Below, in pieces: positions 48,607 to 58,942 of a DNA stretch of 64,000 nt. The DNA is taken from contig NZ_MRUH01000022.1 in assembly GCF_001922985.1 (NCBI RefSeq), positions 1 to 64,000 of the forward strand. Reading direction: 5' to 3'. A program made the translations under genes and the position numbers. The DNA comes from Teredinibacter waterburyi (lineage in GTDB: Bacteria; Pseudomonadota; Gammaproteobacteria; Pseudomonadales; Cellvibrionaceae). Every line of letters begins with the position of its first letter. The first letter of the stretch is position 1. A model generated the notes under the pieces. That model worked only from the letters and a program-made list of their open reading frames with translations, was not told the DNA's origin and did no database searches.

Positions 48607-49971
48607 TTACGCGTAAAAATACGTCGCTAAACCCAAGAAGGCGAAAAAGCCGACGACATCGGTAACGGTTGTCAGGGTTACTCCGCCTGCGAGAGCTGGG
48701 TCTACCTTCATCGCCCGCAAAAATATTGGCACCAGTGCGCCGGCTAATGAAGCGGTGATTAGGTTTATCACCATGGCTGCGCCTAAGATCATTGCCAATT
48801 GTAAGTCGTTGAACCACCAGGCGACTACTAAGCCTACAATCAGCGCCCAGAGTAGCCCGTTAAATATTCCTACACGCAGCTCTCTGGATAGCAGCCAACT
48901 TAAATTACTCGGCCCAATGTGACCAAGTGCCATGCCGCGAATCACCACGGTAAGCGTCTGTGAGCCAGCTACGCCGCCCATACTGGCAACAATCGGCATA
49001 AGTACGGCTAGCGCTACAACTTTTTCAATTGTGCCTTCAAAAATATTAATGACGGAGGAGGCTAAAATTGCGGTAATTAAATTAACGCCTAACCAAATGG
49101 CGCGGCGCGGGGTTGTTTTAACGGCGGTCGCGAAGGTGTCTTCGTCTTCGTCGAGACCGGCCATACTCATTAGCGAGTGATCGGCTTGGTCGCGAATCAC
49201 GTCGACCACGTCATCGATGGTAATACGGCCGAGGAGTTTGCCCTGCTTGTCCACCACCGGCGCAGAAATCCAATCGTGTTGTTCAAACAGTTTTGCCACT
49301 TCAATATCCGACATGTCGCAGCGAATCGGATCTGTGTCGGTGACCATGACTTCTCGAACCGTAACATTTGGCGCGGAGGTAAGAAGCCTGCTTAACGGCA
49401 ACAGACCTAAATACTCATCTTTGCGGTTCACCACAATCAAACTGTCGGTAGATGGTGGAAGATCACTGTGGCGGCGCAGGTAACGCAGCACCACGTCAAG
49501 GCTAAAGCGCGGGCGCACGGTAATCGTATCGGTGTTGGTAAGACCGCCAGCGGTATCTTCACTGTAAGAAAGAATGGTTTCTACGCGACTGCGGTCTTGA
49601 TCGGTCATGGCCAGCAACACTTCCTGAATAATTGCTTCGGGGAGTTGTTGCAATATATCTACGACGTCGTCTGATTCCAGCCCTTCGGTGAGACGAACCA
49701 GTTCTTTTGTGTTTAAGCGCTTTAAAAAATGACTCTGAATGTCGTATGACAATTCTTCAAGCACTTCACCGGAAACGTCTTTATCGATAAGTTCCCACAA
49801 GAGTGATCGTGAAGGTGGCGGTGATGACTCTATGAGTCGTGCAATTTCGACCGGACGTAAGCCGTTTAATAGTCGCCGTACTTCGCGAAATGTGCCGCTT
49901 TCGAGAAGTACCTGAAACTTACCCAATTGGGCGTGCGGCTGGCTCTCAAACTGTTCCGAGGGGTGCGGCAT
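48607..49971 (-). CDS. mgtE: Magnesium transporter MgtE
   Basis: 454 residues. N-terminal helical domain (about 10-130), paired CBS domains (about 135-260; VREVMVTDTDPIRCDM, DWISAPVVDKQGKLLG), a connecting helix and five membrane segments (about 290-454) with the pore region MPIVASMGGVAGSQT near 326. Intracellular Mg closes the channel through the CBS domains. Normal length. Same strand as yjgA with a 60-base gap. No Mg riboswitch (M-box) was recognised in the 223 bases upstream. Confidence 0.95.
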   Translation of the reverse strand: MPHPSEQFESQPHAQLGKFQVLLESGTFREVRRLLNGLRPVEIARLIESSPPPSRSLLWELIDKDVSGEVLEELSYDIQSHFLKRLNTKELVRLTEGLESDDVVDILQQLPEAIIQEVLLAMTDQDRSRVETILSYSEDTAGGLTNTDTITVRPRFSLDVVLRYLRRHSDLPPSTDSLIVVNRKDEYLGLLPLSRLLTSAPNVTVREVMVTDTDPIRCDMSDIEVAKLFEQHDWISAPVVDKQGKLLGRITIDDVVDVIRDQADHSLMSMAGLDEDEDTFATAVKTTPRRAIWLGVNLITAILASSVINIFEGTIEKVVALAVLMPIVASMGGVAGSQTLTVVIRGMALGHIGPSNLSWLLSRELRVGIFNGLLWALIVGLVVAWWFNDLQLAMILGAAMVINLITASLAGALVPIFLRAMKVDPALAGGVTLTTVTDVVGFFAFLGLATYFYA

Positions 49972-50194
49972 AGAGTAAATGTTCCTATGGGTTACGGCGT
50001 AGTGTTCATGTGGAGGTGAGGCGTTGTAACGAGAGCAAATTGTATACGTTAAACAGGTTCGCCGAAACGTTTAGTTCTGTAACGGTGTGGCCGTGCTTTG
50101 GCGTATCGAGTGAAGATAAGTATCGGCAGGAACGGTTGAGAAGGTCGTTGTACGTGGGTAATCGGTAGTAGTGAGCTGTTATTAAGGTGGAGTG

Positions 50195-51979
50195 TTAATT
50201 AGATCGATGGTTGCTTTGCTGTCTGGTGGCGAGGTGTTCTTTTAAAAACGTTTCGATGCTAGACGCGCGTGAAAAATACCAACCTTGGAAGTAATCGTAA
50301 CCGAGATTTTTCATGGTGTTGTATTCTTCGAGCGTTTCAACGCCTTCGGCGATTACACGCATACCCAGGCGGTGAGCCATTTCTGCAATACCTGCATTTA
50401 GCGCTTGATGACGAGTGTTTGTTTGCACATCTTTTACGAGCATTTGGTCTAGTTTTAATGAATCGATCGGTAGGGATAGCAAATGGGTAATCGACGAGTA
50501 GCCGCTGCCGAAGTCATCCAGAGCGATGCTAACTCCCTTATCGCGCAGCAGGTTGATATGCGACTTGCAGGCGTCGATATTGTTTATCATTTCGCGTTCG
50601 GTTATTTCGATGCAAATGCGCTCCGGGTCTATACCGTCTTCTGTAAACCATCGCAAAAGATAGGAAGCAAAGCTGCGGTCAATTAACTGGCTCGCGCTGA
50701 CATTGATATTGATGCGATCTAGTTTTAGGTTTGATTGTTCGGCTTGCGCTAACAGATCGCCACATTGAGCAACGATCCTACGGGTAAGCGCGTTGTTTAC
50801 CGGGCTGCGTTCTACTACAGGGATAAAGTCGTTTGGACCGACCTTTCCCAGCGTTGGCGAGGTCCAGCGCGCTAGCGCTTCGGCACAGAGGTTACCTTTG
50901 CCCTCTAGTGGGTAGTAAGCTTGAAATTCGGCGCCAAATTCGCGATTAGTAACCGCGTTGCTGAGTTCAGATTTAATGCTCATTGTGCGAGCATAGGTGG
51001 TTTCCATGGTGGCAGTAAAAAAGCACACGTTCCCGGCATTTTTTTTAGCTTCATACATGGCTAAGTCGGCGCGCTGGATAAGTGTTTCTAGTGTGCCTGC
51101 GTCTGGGTAAAAGGCGACACCGACTGAGGCCGAGGAGAAAATTTCTTGTGTGTTAACGGTAAACGGTTCGGCAAAACAGCTTAGTACGCGTTCAACTAGG
51201 GCGTAGCACTCGTTTTTGTGGTTGGTAATGTCGGCTATGATGACAAATTCGTCGCCTCCTAGGCGTGCGATGAAATCTGAACTCCGAACAACTGTCTTAG
51301 CTCTCGCAGCTACTTGGCGCAGCAGTTCATCGCCCGTCGAATGACCTAGGCTGTCGTTGATTTCTTTAAACTTATTGATATCGAAGTAAATCAAGGCGAC
51401 TTCCGAACCAGTCCGCGCGGCACGAAAGAGTGTTCGTCGGGCTTGACTGTCAAAGTAGGCGCGGTTTGGCAGTGTTGTGAGAAAGTCGTGGTGAGCACTT
51501 TGTTCTAGCTTTTGATTGCGGTCTGCGGTTTCTTCCAGTGCAGCTTTAAGTTTTAACTCGATTGCTTTGCGCTCTTGCGCGTAGCGGATGCTGCGAGAGA
51601 AGTTGGTGGAGCTAACCTCGTTTTTGGAAAGATAATCCTGTGCGCCAGAACTCAGCGCCTCAACCGCAATGCTTTCATCTTGTGTGCCTGTAAGCACCAA
51701 GATAGCGGTGTTTGGGTTTAGTTTTGATACCGCTGAAACCGTTGCGGCGCCGCTCGAATCAGGAAGGTGCAGATCCAGTAGAATGGCGTCAAATTTGCGC
51801 TCATTTAGCAGTGATGTTGCTTGTTGCAGTGTGGTTGCGAGGGTGATGTCTGCTAGGTTGTGATAAGACCCTTCTAGCATCACCTGTATCAGCTCGGCAT
51901 CGGCGGGGTTGTCTTCTACAACTAAAAACTGGCCTTTAGCCGTACAAGACTGCAAGTGGGGCGGCGACTTTACTATCAT
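50195..51979 (-). CDS. Response regulator with GGDEF and EAL domains
   Basis: 594 residues. Receiver about 16-135 (LVVEDNPADAEL; Asp in ILLDLHLP near 68), GGDEF about 165-320 with intact RLGGDEF near 242, and EAL about 335-585 with EAL intact (CAEALARW), the metal-binding EITERE and DDFGSGYS, and the catalytic Lys of LKLDQM. Both cyclic-di-GMP activities are possible by motif. Third gene of an operon with a kinase and a CheY-like regulator, from which it may receive phosphate. Confidence 0.92.
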   Translation of the reverse strand: MIVKSPPHLQSCTAKGQFLVVEDNPADAELIQVMLEGSYHNLADITLATTLQQATSLLNERKFDAILLDLHLPDSSGAATVSAVSKLNPNTAILVLTGTQDESIAVEALSSGAQDYLSKNEVSSTNFSRSIRYAQERKAIELKLKAALEETADRNQKLEQSAHHDFLTTLPNRAYFDSQARRTLFRAARTGSEVALIYFDINKFKEINDSLGHSTGDELLRQVAARAKTVVRSSDFIARLGGDEFVIIADITNHKNECYALVERVLSCFAEPFTVNTQEIFSSASVGVAFYPDAGTLETLIQRADLAMYEAKKNAGNVCFFTATMETTYARTMSIKSELSNAVTNREFGAEFQAYYPLEGKGNLCAEALARWTSPTLGKVGPNDFIPVVERSPVNNALTRRIVAQCGDLLAQAEQSNLKLDRININVSASQLIDRSFASYLLRWFTEDGIDPERICIEITEREMINNIDACKSHINLLRDKGVSIALDDFGSGYSSITHLLSLPIDSLKLDQMLVKDVQTNTRHQALNAGIAEMAHRLGMRVIAEGVETLEEYNTMKNLGYDYFQGWYFSRASSIETFLKEHLATRQQSNHRSN

Positions 51980-52016
51980 CTATGCGATTTCTTAGATAAC
52001 GAGGGTTAGCGAGCTG

Positions 52017-52799
52017 TCAGTCTGTTCCGTAGGTATAGACGACTTTCAGACCGCTTGCAATTCCGTTTTCGTAGCTGATTTTACCGCCATGTAATTGGCC
52101 GATGCGTTCACAGAGTGCCAAACCCATGCCCACGCCGGGGTAGTCTTGCTCTGCGTGACCGCGCCAAAAGTGACGCCCTAAATTGGGGCGTTGCTCTTCA
52201 CTAACACCTATGCCGTTGTCTTCGATCGAAATACTGCTGTTATTCCCAATTGAACTAGAACTAATAGTGATTTGGCATCCGTCGTCTTCGGCTTTACGCT
52301 GAAACAGGATGGCATTGAGTAAGATATTTGAAAAAAATCGGTGCCAGTGTTCTGCGACGCCAGTGAAATTTGGCAGGGTGTTAACAATCTTTAATTCTGG
52401 TTGCTTGGTGTCGGGAAACTGGTTTTGATACTGGGCACAACAGTCGCGCCAAACGTTGTCGATTAGCACGTTGAGGTCGATGGCGGTGGCTGGCATACGC
52501 GTTGACAGTCGCGAGTATTCTAACATCGCATCGAGCATGATTTGCGCACGCTTGCCGCTGTCGATCATCAGTGAAAGCCAATAGATCTCGCGTTCCTCCA
52601 GGCGATCGCTGGCGCGCTGTTTTAATAGTTCCGAAAAACGCAGCATTGACCTGAGTGAAGCGCCGAGATCGTGGGAAACACCATAACTTAAGCGTTCGAG
52701 TATTTCGCGGTCATTGGTTGTGTTTTTCTTGGCTCCGGAATCGTTAGCGGTATCGCTATTCGGTTCGGTTTCCGAAGCTTTTATCGGTGTTGAACTCAC
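52017..52799 (-). CDS. Sensor-less histidine kinase
   Basis: 260 residues with GTG start (AAGGA 9 bases upstream). After about 30 disordered residues a HisKA domain begins: His43 in GVSHDLGASLR. The ATPase domain has NILLNAILF near 160, EDNGIGV near 199 and PGVGMGLAL near 225. No sensor, membrane segment or PAS domain is present, so it must receive its signal by protein contact, as bacteriophytochrome-type kinase modules can. 5 bases after the CheY-like gene and 37 before the GGDEF-EAL gene. Confidence 0.88.
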   Translation of the reverse strand: MSSTPIKASETEPNSDTANDSGAKKNTTNDREILERLSYGVSHDLGASLRSMLRFSELLKQRASDRLEEREIYWLSLMIDSGKRAQIMLDAMLEYSRLSTRMPATAIDLNVLIDNVWRDCCAQYQNQFPDTKQPELKIVNTLPNFTGVAEHWHRFFSNILLNAILFQRKAEDDGCQITISSSSIGNNSSISIEDNGIGVSEEQRPNLGRHFWRGHAEQDYPGVGMGLALCERIGQLHGGKISYENGIASGLKVVYTYGTD

Positions 52800-52804
52800 G
52801 GGCT

Positions 52805-53230
52805 CTATTCCTTTTTGCCCGTAGGGAGTTGGACTATAGATAACCAGAAGTTCTCAATCGAGCGAATTGCATCTAAGAACTGATTGACGTCCACGGGTTT
52901 GGTAATGAAGCTGTTGGCATGCTCTCTGTAACCGATAGCAACATCCTGTTCTGCATCCGATGATGTCAAAATAATTACGGGTACGGTTTTGTAGGTGTCA
53001 TTTTTACGAAGCTGCTTGAGTATTTCTAAGCCGCTAACGTTGGGGAGGTTGATGTCTAGCAGAATTAAATCGGGCGGAGCTTTTCCTTCTGTAAAATAGT
53101 GCAGGGCTTCGTTGCCGTCGGTGATCACGGTCATATCGACAAGCATCCGCGCTGACTCTAAACCGATCTTCACCAGTTCAATATCCGCTAGGTTATCTTC
53201 AATCAGCATTACTTTAATCGGTTTTGTCAT
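52805..53230 (-). CDS. CheY-like response regulator (Rcp1 type)
   Basis: 141 residues, a single receiver: VMLIEDNLADIELV at the start, Asp in LILLDINLPNVSG near 60, Thr/Ser of ILTSSD near 91, and Lys in FITKPVDVNQF near 111. The extended LPNVSGLEILKQLR and the NxADIELV pattern are those of Rcp1, the partner of phytochrome kinases. First gene of the three-gene operon. Confidence 0.9.
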   Translation of the reverse strand: MTKPIKVMLIEDNLADIELVKIGLESARMLVDMTVITDGNEALHYFTEGKAPPDLILLDINLPNVSGLEILKQLRKNDTYKTVPVIILTSSDAEQDVAIGYREHANSFITKPVDVNQFLDAIRSIENFWLSIVQLPTGKKE

Positions 53231-53591
53231 CTTCTATCTCATTACTAGCTTGTAGAATTGTGGCGCGACATTAGTTAGGGGAGTGGTGACGGATCTAAGG
53301 TTGATCTCTCGCGTTTTTTGTTAGTGTTTTTCTTTTTGTTTTGGTCGATGGCCGGCTGTTCAGTAGGCATCATTTTATATTGACTATAGCTGGTATCACA
53401 GCTTTGGCGATTCTCCGTTTAGGTATTTTTTCGGTAAAGCCGATCTGCGGTTCTTAGCAACGCCGTTAGATAACCTAGTGGGGTTTGGGTGAGCTTTGCG
53501 CGTTGGAAGGTGTTGTTTACTGGACTAGGTTTGTACCGCGAGGTCGTTTCGCTGCGGGGTTAGCGGAGCCGTGACGGTAAGTAGTAGCGCT
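53231..53591. other. Intergenic region between the signalling operon and ptsO
   Basis: 361 bases between minus-strand genes. It should hold the promoter for the three-gene signalling operon. It contains several T-rich runs but no clear hairpin terminator, RNA gene or open frame that I can support. Confidence 0.45.
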
Positions 53592-53861
53592 TTATTCGCC
53601 CTCGCCAAAGTAATCGTTAATAAGTGTTTCGATGGCGTCCAACGCGGCGACCTCGTCTTCACCATCAGCAGTTACGCAAACATCGGTACCTTGGGCGGCG
53701 GCTAACAACATTAGCGACATAATACCTTTGGCATCGGTAACTTTACCTTTTACTTCGACGCGAATATCACTGGAGAAGCGACCGGCTAAGCTGGCGAGTT
53801 TGGTTGCAGCCCGCGCGTGTAGGCCAAGTTTATTGATGATTTTTAGCTGTCGTTGTTGCAT
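53592..53861 (-). CDS. ptsO: Nitrogen-PTS phosphocarrier protein NPr
   Basis: 89 residues, HPr family. The phosphorylated His15 is in NKLGLHARAATKL. It passes phosphate from PtsP (EI-Ntr) to PtsN. It is 40 bases downstream of rapZ, completing the order rpoN-ptsN-rapZ-ptsO. NPr rather than sugar HPr is inferred from this context. Confidence 0.92.
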   Translation of the reverse strand: MQQRQLKIINKLGLHARAATKLASLAGRFSSDIRVEVKGKVTDAKGIMSLMLLAAAQGTDVCVTADGEDEVAALDAIETLINDYFGEGE

Positions 53862-53901
53862 TGCGTTGTTATTTTGATGGGCCTTGATAATTCAAGGTGG
53901 G

Positions 53902-54765
53902 TTAATGAGTGCCAAGTTGACGATGGCGAGCCTGTACATTCTTATAGTCGTTTTTGAGCGCTTTTGCGAGTCGCTCGCACATATAAACTGAGCGATGCCT
54001 GCCGCCGGTACAGCCTATAGCAACGGTTAGATAGCTGCGGTTATTCTGTTCGAATTTCGGTATCCATTTCTGCAAAAAGTCGCAAATGTCGTTAAACATG
54101 TCGTTAACATCCTGCTCAGCGCTAAGAAACTCCGTCACGCCATTATCTAATCCAGTTTGTTCGCGCAGTGCTTGGTTCCAGAAGGGGTTCGGCAGACAGC
54201 GCACATCAAAGACAAAATCCATATCAATTGGAATGCCGTACTTAAAGCCAAAGGATTTAAACATAATAGCCATCCCTTTCGACTGCTCGCCAACAATAAG
54301 ACGCTTTACCGCACTGCGCAGTTCATGCAAGGAGAGTTGAGTTGTATCGAGGGTGTAGTCGGCAATCTTAGCGACAGGGGCTAGTATTTCACTCTCTTCT
54401 GCTATGGCCTCGTGCAGGCCGGTTGATTCGTCTGAGAGAGGGTGGCGGCGACGCGTTTCGCTGAAGCGTTTTAGTAGTACTTCGGTAGAAGAGTCTAAGA
54501 ATATAACTTGAATATTGGCGCGGGGGATGCTGCCGCTGTCGATAAAGTCGACCAGCTGGTTCAAATTGGAGTTGATGTTCCGAGCGTCAATGCCTATGGC
54601 GAAGTCGGATTGCTGTTGGCTGGCAGTGGGTAAAATTTGCTCCACTAAAGCTGGCAGCAGGGTAACGGGAATATTGTCGATACAGGTAAAGCCTTCGTCT
54701 TCAAGCAAGTGAAGTGCTGAAGATTTGCCCGATCCTGACCTGCCACTGACTACCAGTAAGCGCAT
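53902..54765 (-). CDS. rapZ: RNase adapter protein RapZ
   Basis: 287 residues. N-terminal P-loop GRSGSGKSS near 8, a Walker-B-like region, and C-terminal conserved DVRCLPNP near 190 and [15 protein letters not shown] near 248. In E. coli it delivers the sRNA GlmZ to RNase E in control of glucosamine-6-phosphate synthesis. The C-terminal RNA-binding residues look intact. Confidence 0.96.
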   Translation of the reverse strand: MRLLVVSGRSGSGKSSALHLLEDEGFTCIDNIPVTLLPALVEQILPTASQQQSDFAIGIDARNINSNLNQLVDFIDSGSIPRANIQVIFLDSSTEVLLKRFSETRRRHPLSDESTGLHEAIAEESEILAPVAKIADYTLDTTQLSLHELRSAVKRLIVGEQSKGMAIMFKSFGFKYGIPIDMDFVFDVRCLPNPFWNQALREQTGLDNGVTEFLSAEQDVNDMFNDICDFLQKWIPKFEQNNRSYLTVAIGCTGGRHRSVYMCERLAKALKNDYKNVQARHRQLGTH

Positions 54766-54966
54766 GGATAATCCTTTGGGGGAGATGTTTCGAAGCCATG
54801 CTTGACTAGCTTTAGCTAGGCCAAGCTCTAGGAGGAAACACTCGATGCATGGGAAGCTTTAGTCGCTGCTAGTGAGCTTCTACGAACTCACTGCTTGCTG
54901 CGGTTTACAATAGTCGCTTGGCTGTCCTTTGCAGTACTTGCTAGGCGTAGTGTTTCCGTTCTGGGC

Positions 54967-55419
54967 CTAGTTTACACCAGATGCGACTCGAAACAATTCC
55001 ATGTCGCTGTCGCTTTTTCTAAGTGCCTTGACGAAGGTGTCGGTTTGCAGGGCTTGGGCGAGCTCGGCCAATGTTTCTAGGTGGGATGCGGCAGCGTCTT
55101 CAGGCACCAGCATAGCGAAGATAAGATCGATGGGCTTGCCGTCTATTGCGTCAAAGTCGACAGGCTCGTCTAGGGTAAAGCAGGCACATAGTGTCTTTCC
55201 GCCCGTAGCAAAACGACAGTGTGGAATGGCGATACCTTTGCCTATGCCGGTTGAGCCAAGACGCTCTCGGTTGATTAGGTTTTGAAAGAGTTCGGTCGGG
55301 TCGGCGTCGGGAAGTGCGTCGGCAAAGGTTTGAGCCAAATTTTCAAGCAGGCGTTTTTTACTTCCACCCACTACTCTGGCTTTAGTTCTGTCGGCACTTA
55401 AAATCGATGAGATCTGCAT
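54967..55419 (-). CDS. ptsN: Nitrogen-PTS EIIA component
   Basis: 150 residues from the ATG at 55419 (MQISSILSADRT, the usual family start); a frame opening at a TTG 63 bases upstream adds unlikely residues. The phosphorylated His67 is in GIAIPHCRF. It regulates potassium transport, stress and nitrogen responses according to phosphorylation. In most relatives hpf separates it from rpoN; here the rpoN stop is only 85 bases upstream. Confidence 0.94.
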   Translation of the reverse strand: MQISSILSADRTKARVVGGSKKRLLENLAQTFADALPDADPTELFQNLINRERLGSTGIGKGIAIPHCRFATGGKTLCACFTLDEPVDFDAIDGKPIDLIFAMLVPEDAAASHLETLAELAQALQTDTFVKALRKSDSDMELFRVASGVN

Positions 55420-55504
55420 AGCATTGTTCACTGCGTTGCTGCAATCAGGCGCGCATTCTACCAATATTGCGCGCTGTGCCAAGCTCTAATTCACATTCTT
55501 GAAC

Positions 55505-57055
55505 TTAGACTAGTCGCTTACGCTCATTTGATGGTGGAATATTAAGCGATTCTCGATACTTGGCAATGGTTCGTCGCGCCACTTGTATACCTTGTTCGGC
55601 CAGTAGCGCGGTGATCTTGGAGTCGCTGAGGGGTTTGCGAGTGTTTTCCGCTGCGACCAACTTTCGGATAATCGCGCGAATAGCGGTGGAGGAGCATTCT
55701 CCCCCCGAGTCGGTGGCAACATGGCTGGAAAAAAAGTATTTCAGCTCGAAAATACCCTGGGGTGTATGCATATATTTTTGTGTGGTTACACGAGAAATGG
55801 TGGATTCATGCATTTCTACAATCTCGGCCACATCGTGTAATACCATAGGTCGCATCGCTTCCGGGCCGTGTTCTAGAAAGCCCTGTTGTTTTTCGACGAT
55901 ACAGGTGGAGACTTTTAAGAGCGTCTCGTTACGACTTTGTAGGCTTTTTAAAAACCAGCGCGCCTCCTGAAGATTGTCCCGCAAGAAGACGTTATCTGCA
56001 CTGCTATCAGCGCGTTTTACTAGTGAGGCGTAATCGCTGTTAATTCGCAGCTTCGGGGCAATATCGGGGTTTAGCTCTACCATCCAGCGATTATTGATTT
56101 TGCTAACAAACACATCGGGAACGACATATTCGGTAGTGTTTTCACCGATATGCTCGCCAGGGCGAGGGTTGAGCTTTTGAATAACTTCAATTGCTGCCTG
56201 AAGTTCATGTTCCTTAAGCTTTAGCTTGCGCATCAATTGCTTAAAGTCGCGGCCACCCAAAAGTTCTAGGTAGTTTTTTACCAGCTCCTTGGCGTTCTCG
56301 ACATCGCGATTGCCATTGTCAATTTGATTTAACTGGATGAGTAGGCACTCGCGAACATCTTGGCTAAATACGCCGGGCGGATCAAATTGCTGAAGCCGGT
56401 GCAGTACCGCTACCACTTCGTCTAGCTCTAGCTCTTCGTGGTGAGCCTGCAAACCTTCGAATATTTCGGCGAGATTTTGATTGAGCATACCGCTCGGTTC
56501 AACCGCATCGATAAGCGTCTCGGCGATCTCGTTGTCCAGCGCGGACATGGGGGTGAGGTTGAGCTGCCAGTAGAGGTGATCTTGGAGCGACTCTGACGAT
56601 GCGCGACGCGAGTCATAGTCGTAGTCTTCGCCGTCGGGGCGCGATAGTCCAGAGCCGGTGGGGATTGGGTCGTATATGTCGTCCCAGCTGGTGTCTACGG
56701 CAAGGTCTGTAGGAATGTTGTCTTCATTCCATTCCGTTTCGGCAGTGTTGCTACTGTCGTCATTCGTTTGGGTGCTGGAGTCGCTTTTTGTCGCTTCTGC
56801 TTTGCTTTGTTGCGCTGATTCGGTGGCGCTATCGCTGGCTTCGTTGTGATTTAGATCGCCATTTTCGCCGCTTGAGCTGGCAGCGCTACTGTCGAAATCT
56901 TCCTCGCCGACGTCAAGCATGGGGTTGGAGTCGAGCGCTTCTTGGATTTCGGCCTGGAGATCCAGAGTCGATAGCTGTAACAGGCGTATGGCCTGCTGCA
57001 GCTGCGGCGTCATCGTCAGTTGTTGTCCCAGTTTTAGCTGGAGTGATTGCTTCAT
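55505..57055 (-). CDS. rpoN: RNA polymerase sigma-54 factor
   Basis: 516 residues. N-terminal Gln-rich activator-interacting region ([25 protein letters not shown], as short motifs), an acidic linker (about 60-130), core-binding region, and the C-terminal RpoN box [10 protein letters not shown] near 495. It needs AAA+ activators and reads -24/-12 promoters, often for nitrogen use. The amide locus in this window is a possible client, though I did not find a convincing site. Confidence 0.97.
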   Translation of the reverse strand: MKQSLQLKLGQQLTMTPQLQQAIRLLQLSTLDLQAEIQEALDSNPMLDVGEEDFDSSAASSSGENGDLNHNEASDSATESAQQSKAEATKSDSSTQTNDDSSNTAETEWNEDNIPTDLAVDTSWDDIYDPIPTGSGLSRPDGEDYDYDSRRASSESLQDHLYWQLNLTPMSALDNEIAETLIDAVEPSGMLNQNLAEIFEGLQAHHEELELDEVVAVLHRLQQFDPPGVFSQDVRECLLIQLNQIDNGNRDVENAKELVKNYLELLGGRDFKQLMRKLKLKEHELQAAIEVIQKLNPRPGEHIGENTTEYVVPDVFVSKINNRWMVELNPDIAPKLRINSDYASLVKRADSSADNVFLRDNLQEARWFLKSLQSRNETLLKVSTCIVEKQQGFLEHGPEAMRPMVLHDVAEIVEMHESTISRVTTQKYMHTPQGIFELKYFFSSHVATDSGGECSSTAIRAIIRKLVAAENTRKPLSDSKITALLAEQGIQVARRTIAKYRESLNIPPSNERKRLV

Positions 57056-57492
57056 ATTGGCTAGTCGCTGCCGTTTTGGGCTTTATTCTAAGTTGGTGTT
57101 GATTGCGACGTTGGTCGGTCTTACTGGTGGCAACTCAGTGCCGAGCGCTAGGCTGGCAGGTAGATGAGGTCTGAGCGCACAAGACTAACTAACGCCTGTT
57201 TTGCTCTAGTTTAGTCTCGCAGCGGGCGACAAGCAATGATTTTGAGCTATTTTGAAAGCAACTATTATGCCGGAAGTGGTAGCGTGCTTTAAAGGAATGT
57301 CAAGGAGGGAAGTGCTGCGCTCGTAGCTGGTCTGATAGCGGATGCGAAGATACTACTCCCATTTTTTATGGATTTCGATAGTTTTGCACCTTGCTAGGGC
57401 GTATTTCGATCACAATCGGCCGGAAATTGTTAGCCGCGGTTGATAGCGGGCGTTTGTTTCGATTGGCTTTGTTTGCAGCGGTTTCCGGTTCG
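57056..57492. other. Intergenic region between lptB and rpoN
   Basis: 437 bases between same-strand genes that are usually close together. Presumably it holds an rpoN promoter. I see no supported gene, strong hairpin or RNA family in it. Confidence 0.45.
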
Positions 57493-58218
57493 CTATAGCG
57501 TAAAGTGTTGACCGAGGTACACTTCTCTCACTTTTTTGTTGTTTAGTACGTCGACGGAGGCACCTTCTGCAATGATGTGACCTTCAGACACAATGTAGGC
57601 TTTTTCGCAAATATCGAGGGTCTCGCGCACATTGTGATCGGTAATGAGCACACCAATACCGCGCTTTTTCAGATGTTGCACAATTTGTTTGATGTCGCTT
57701 ACCGAAATCGGGTCGACACCTGCGAAGGGTTCGTCTAGCAATACGAATGCCGGCTCGGTTGCGAGTGCGCGCGCAATCTCCACTCTGCGGCGCTCGCCGC
57801 CAGACAGCGCCATACCCATGCTGGCGCGAATATGTTGGATATTAAATTCGCTTAACAGAGTTTCTAGCTGATCTTGGCGTTGTTTGCGATTCAGCTCTTT
57901 GCGTGTTTCCAATATCGCCATGATGTTATCGGCAACCGTGAGTTTTCGAAATACCGACGCTTCTTGAGGTAAATAGCCTAATCCCGCGCGTGCGCGCTCG
58001 TGCATTGAGAGCCGAGTGACGTCGCGCTCGCCAATACTAATACGGCCGCGATCGGCTTTTACGATGCCGGCAATCATGTAGAAGCAGGTTGTTTTACCCG
58101 CGCCATTGGGGCCGAGCAGACCGACGATTTGGCCATCCTCAACAGTAAGCGAGACATCAATGACGACTTTTCGTCCCTTGTAGCTTTTGGCTAGGTTTTC
58201 GGCTTTTAATTGCGGCAT
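57493..58218 (-). CDS. lptB: LPS export ABC ATPase LptB
   Basis: 241 residues. Walker [10 protein letters not shown] near 37, signature [15 protein letters not shown] near 140, Walker [16 protein letters not shown] near 160 and switch His near 195 ([11 protein letters not shown]). It powers LptFG extraction of LPS from the inner membrane. 18 bases after lptA. Confidence 0.97.
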   Translation of the reverse strand: MPQLKAENLAKSYKGRKVVIDVSLTVEDGQIVGLLGPNGAGKTTCFYMIAGIVKADRGRISIGERDVTRLSMHERARAGLGYLPQEASVFRKLTVADNIMAILETRKELNRKQRQDQLETLLSEFNIQHIRASMGMALSGGERRRVEIARALATEPAFVLLDEPFAGVDPISVSDIKQIVQHLKKRGIGVLITDHNVRETLDICEKAYIVSEGHIIAEGASVDVLNNKKVREVYLGQHFTL

Positions 58219-58236
58219 GGGGTTGTTACAGGGCTC

Positions 58237-58875
58237 TTATTGAAGTGCATCAGGCTGTTGATTTGTCGGCTTGTTTGCGGAGCTGGGTTGAGTATTTTCG
58301 GCGGCCGCATCATCGCTGGTTTTAGTTGTTTTGTTGAGCGCTTTAGGTGGGATGACCATTTTCACTCGTTGATCTATGGCGGAGCCGTCGGCTTTGCTGT
58401 CAGCTTTCACCACTGATTTTTTTACGTCGTATTCGATCCGGTTGCCACTCAGGCTGGTGCCTTCTTGTTTGAGTGCGGCGTTGTCGATGAGATGGAGCGT
58501 TTCTTTGCCAATAAAGTATTCTAGGCGGTCGGCCTGAGCGGTTACCGGCTGTTGCCCCGCTCGAGGTGTTTGACTGAATAGCGCCGGGTTTCCGGTTGCG
58601 ACAACTTTTGAATAATTGTCGTTGTTGCCGTGAATTACAACCTTGTCGGCAACAATTCTCATACTGCCTTTTTCCATAACCACTGTGCCAGCGTAGGTGG
58701 TAGTAGCATTTAGATCGTCGAGTTCGGCCGAGTCGGCTTGAATACTAAGGGGTTTATCTTTGTCGTCAGGTAGTGCTATAGCCACGTCTGCAAACAGCGC
58801 GATAATAAGGATATGCAACACGGTCTTGCATCGCTGTATGGCGGCTTGAGCGTGATTGTTAAGGGCAGTTATCAT
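58237..58875 (-). CDS. lptA: LPS transport periplasmic protein LptA
   Basis: 212 residues. Signal peptide about 1-35, OstA-like beta-jellyroll domain (KPLSIQADSAELDDLNATTTY; MRIVADKVVIHGNN; ADRLEYF), and a disordered, Pro/Gln/Ser-rich tail of about 40 residues. It forms the periplasmic bridge between LptC and LptD. Between lptC and lptB as usual. Confidence 0.92.
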   Translation of the reverse strand: MITALNNHAQAAIQRCKTVLHILIIALFADVAIALPDDKDKPLSIQADSAELDDLNATTTYAGTVVMEKGSMRIVADKVVIHGNNDNYSKVVATGNPALFSQTPRAGQQPVTAQADRLEYFIGKETLHLIDNAALKQEGTSLSGNRIEYDVKKSVVKADSKADGSAIDQRVKMVIPPKALNKTTKTSDDAAAENTQPSSANKPTNQQPDALQ

Positions 58876-58942
58876 CGGGCTAAACTTCGCTGAATTAGTT
58901 GGTTGGCTATTGTATCGATTTTTGCACTGAGGCTAATTGTGA

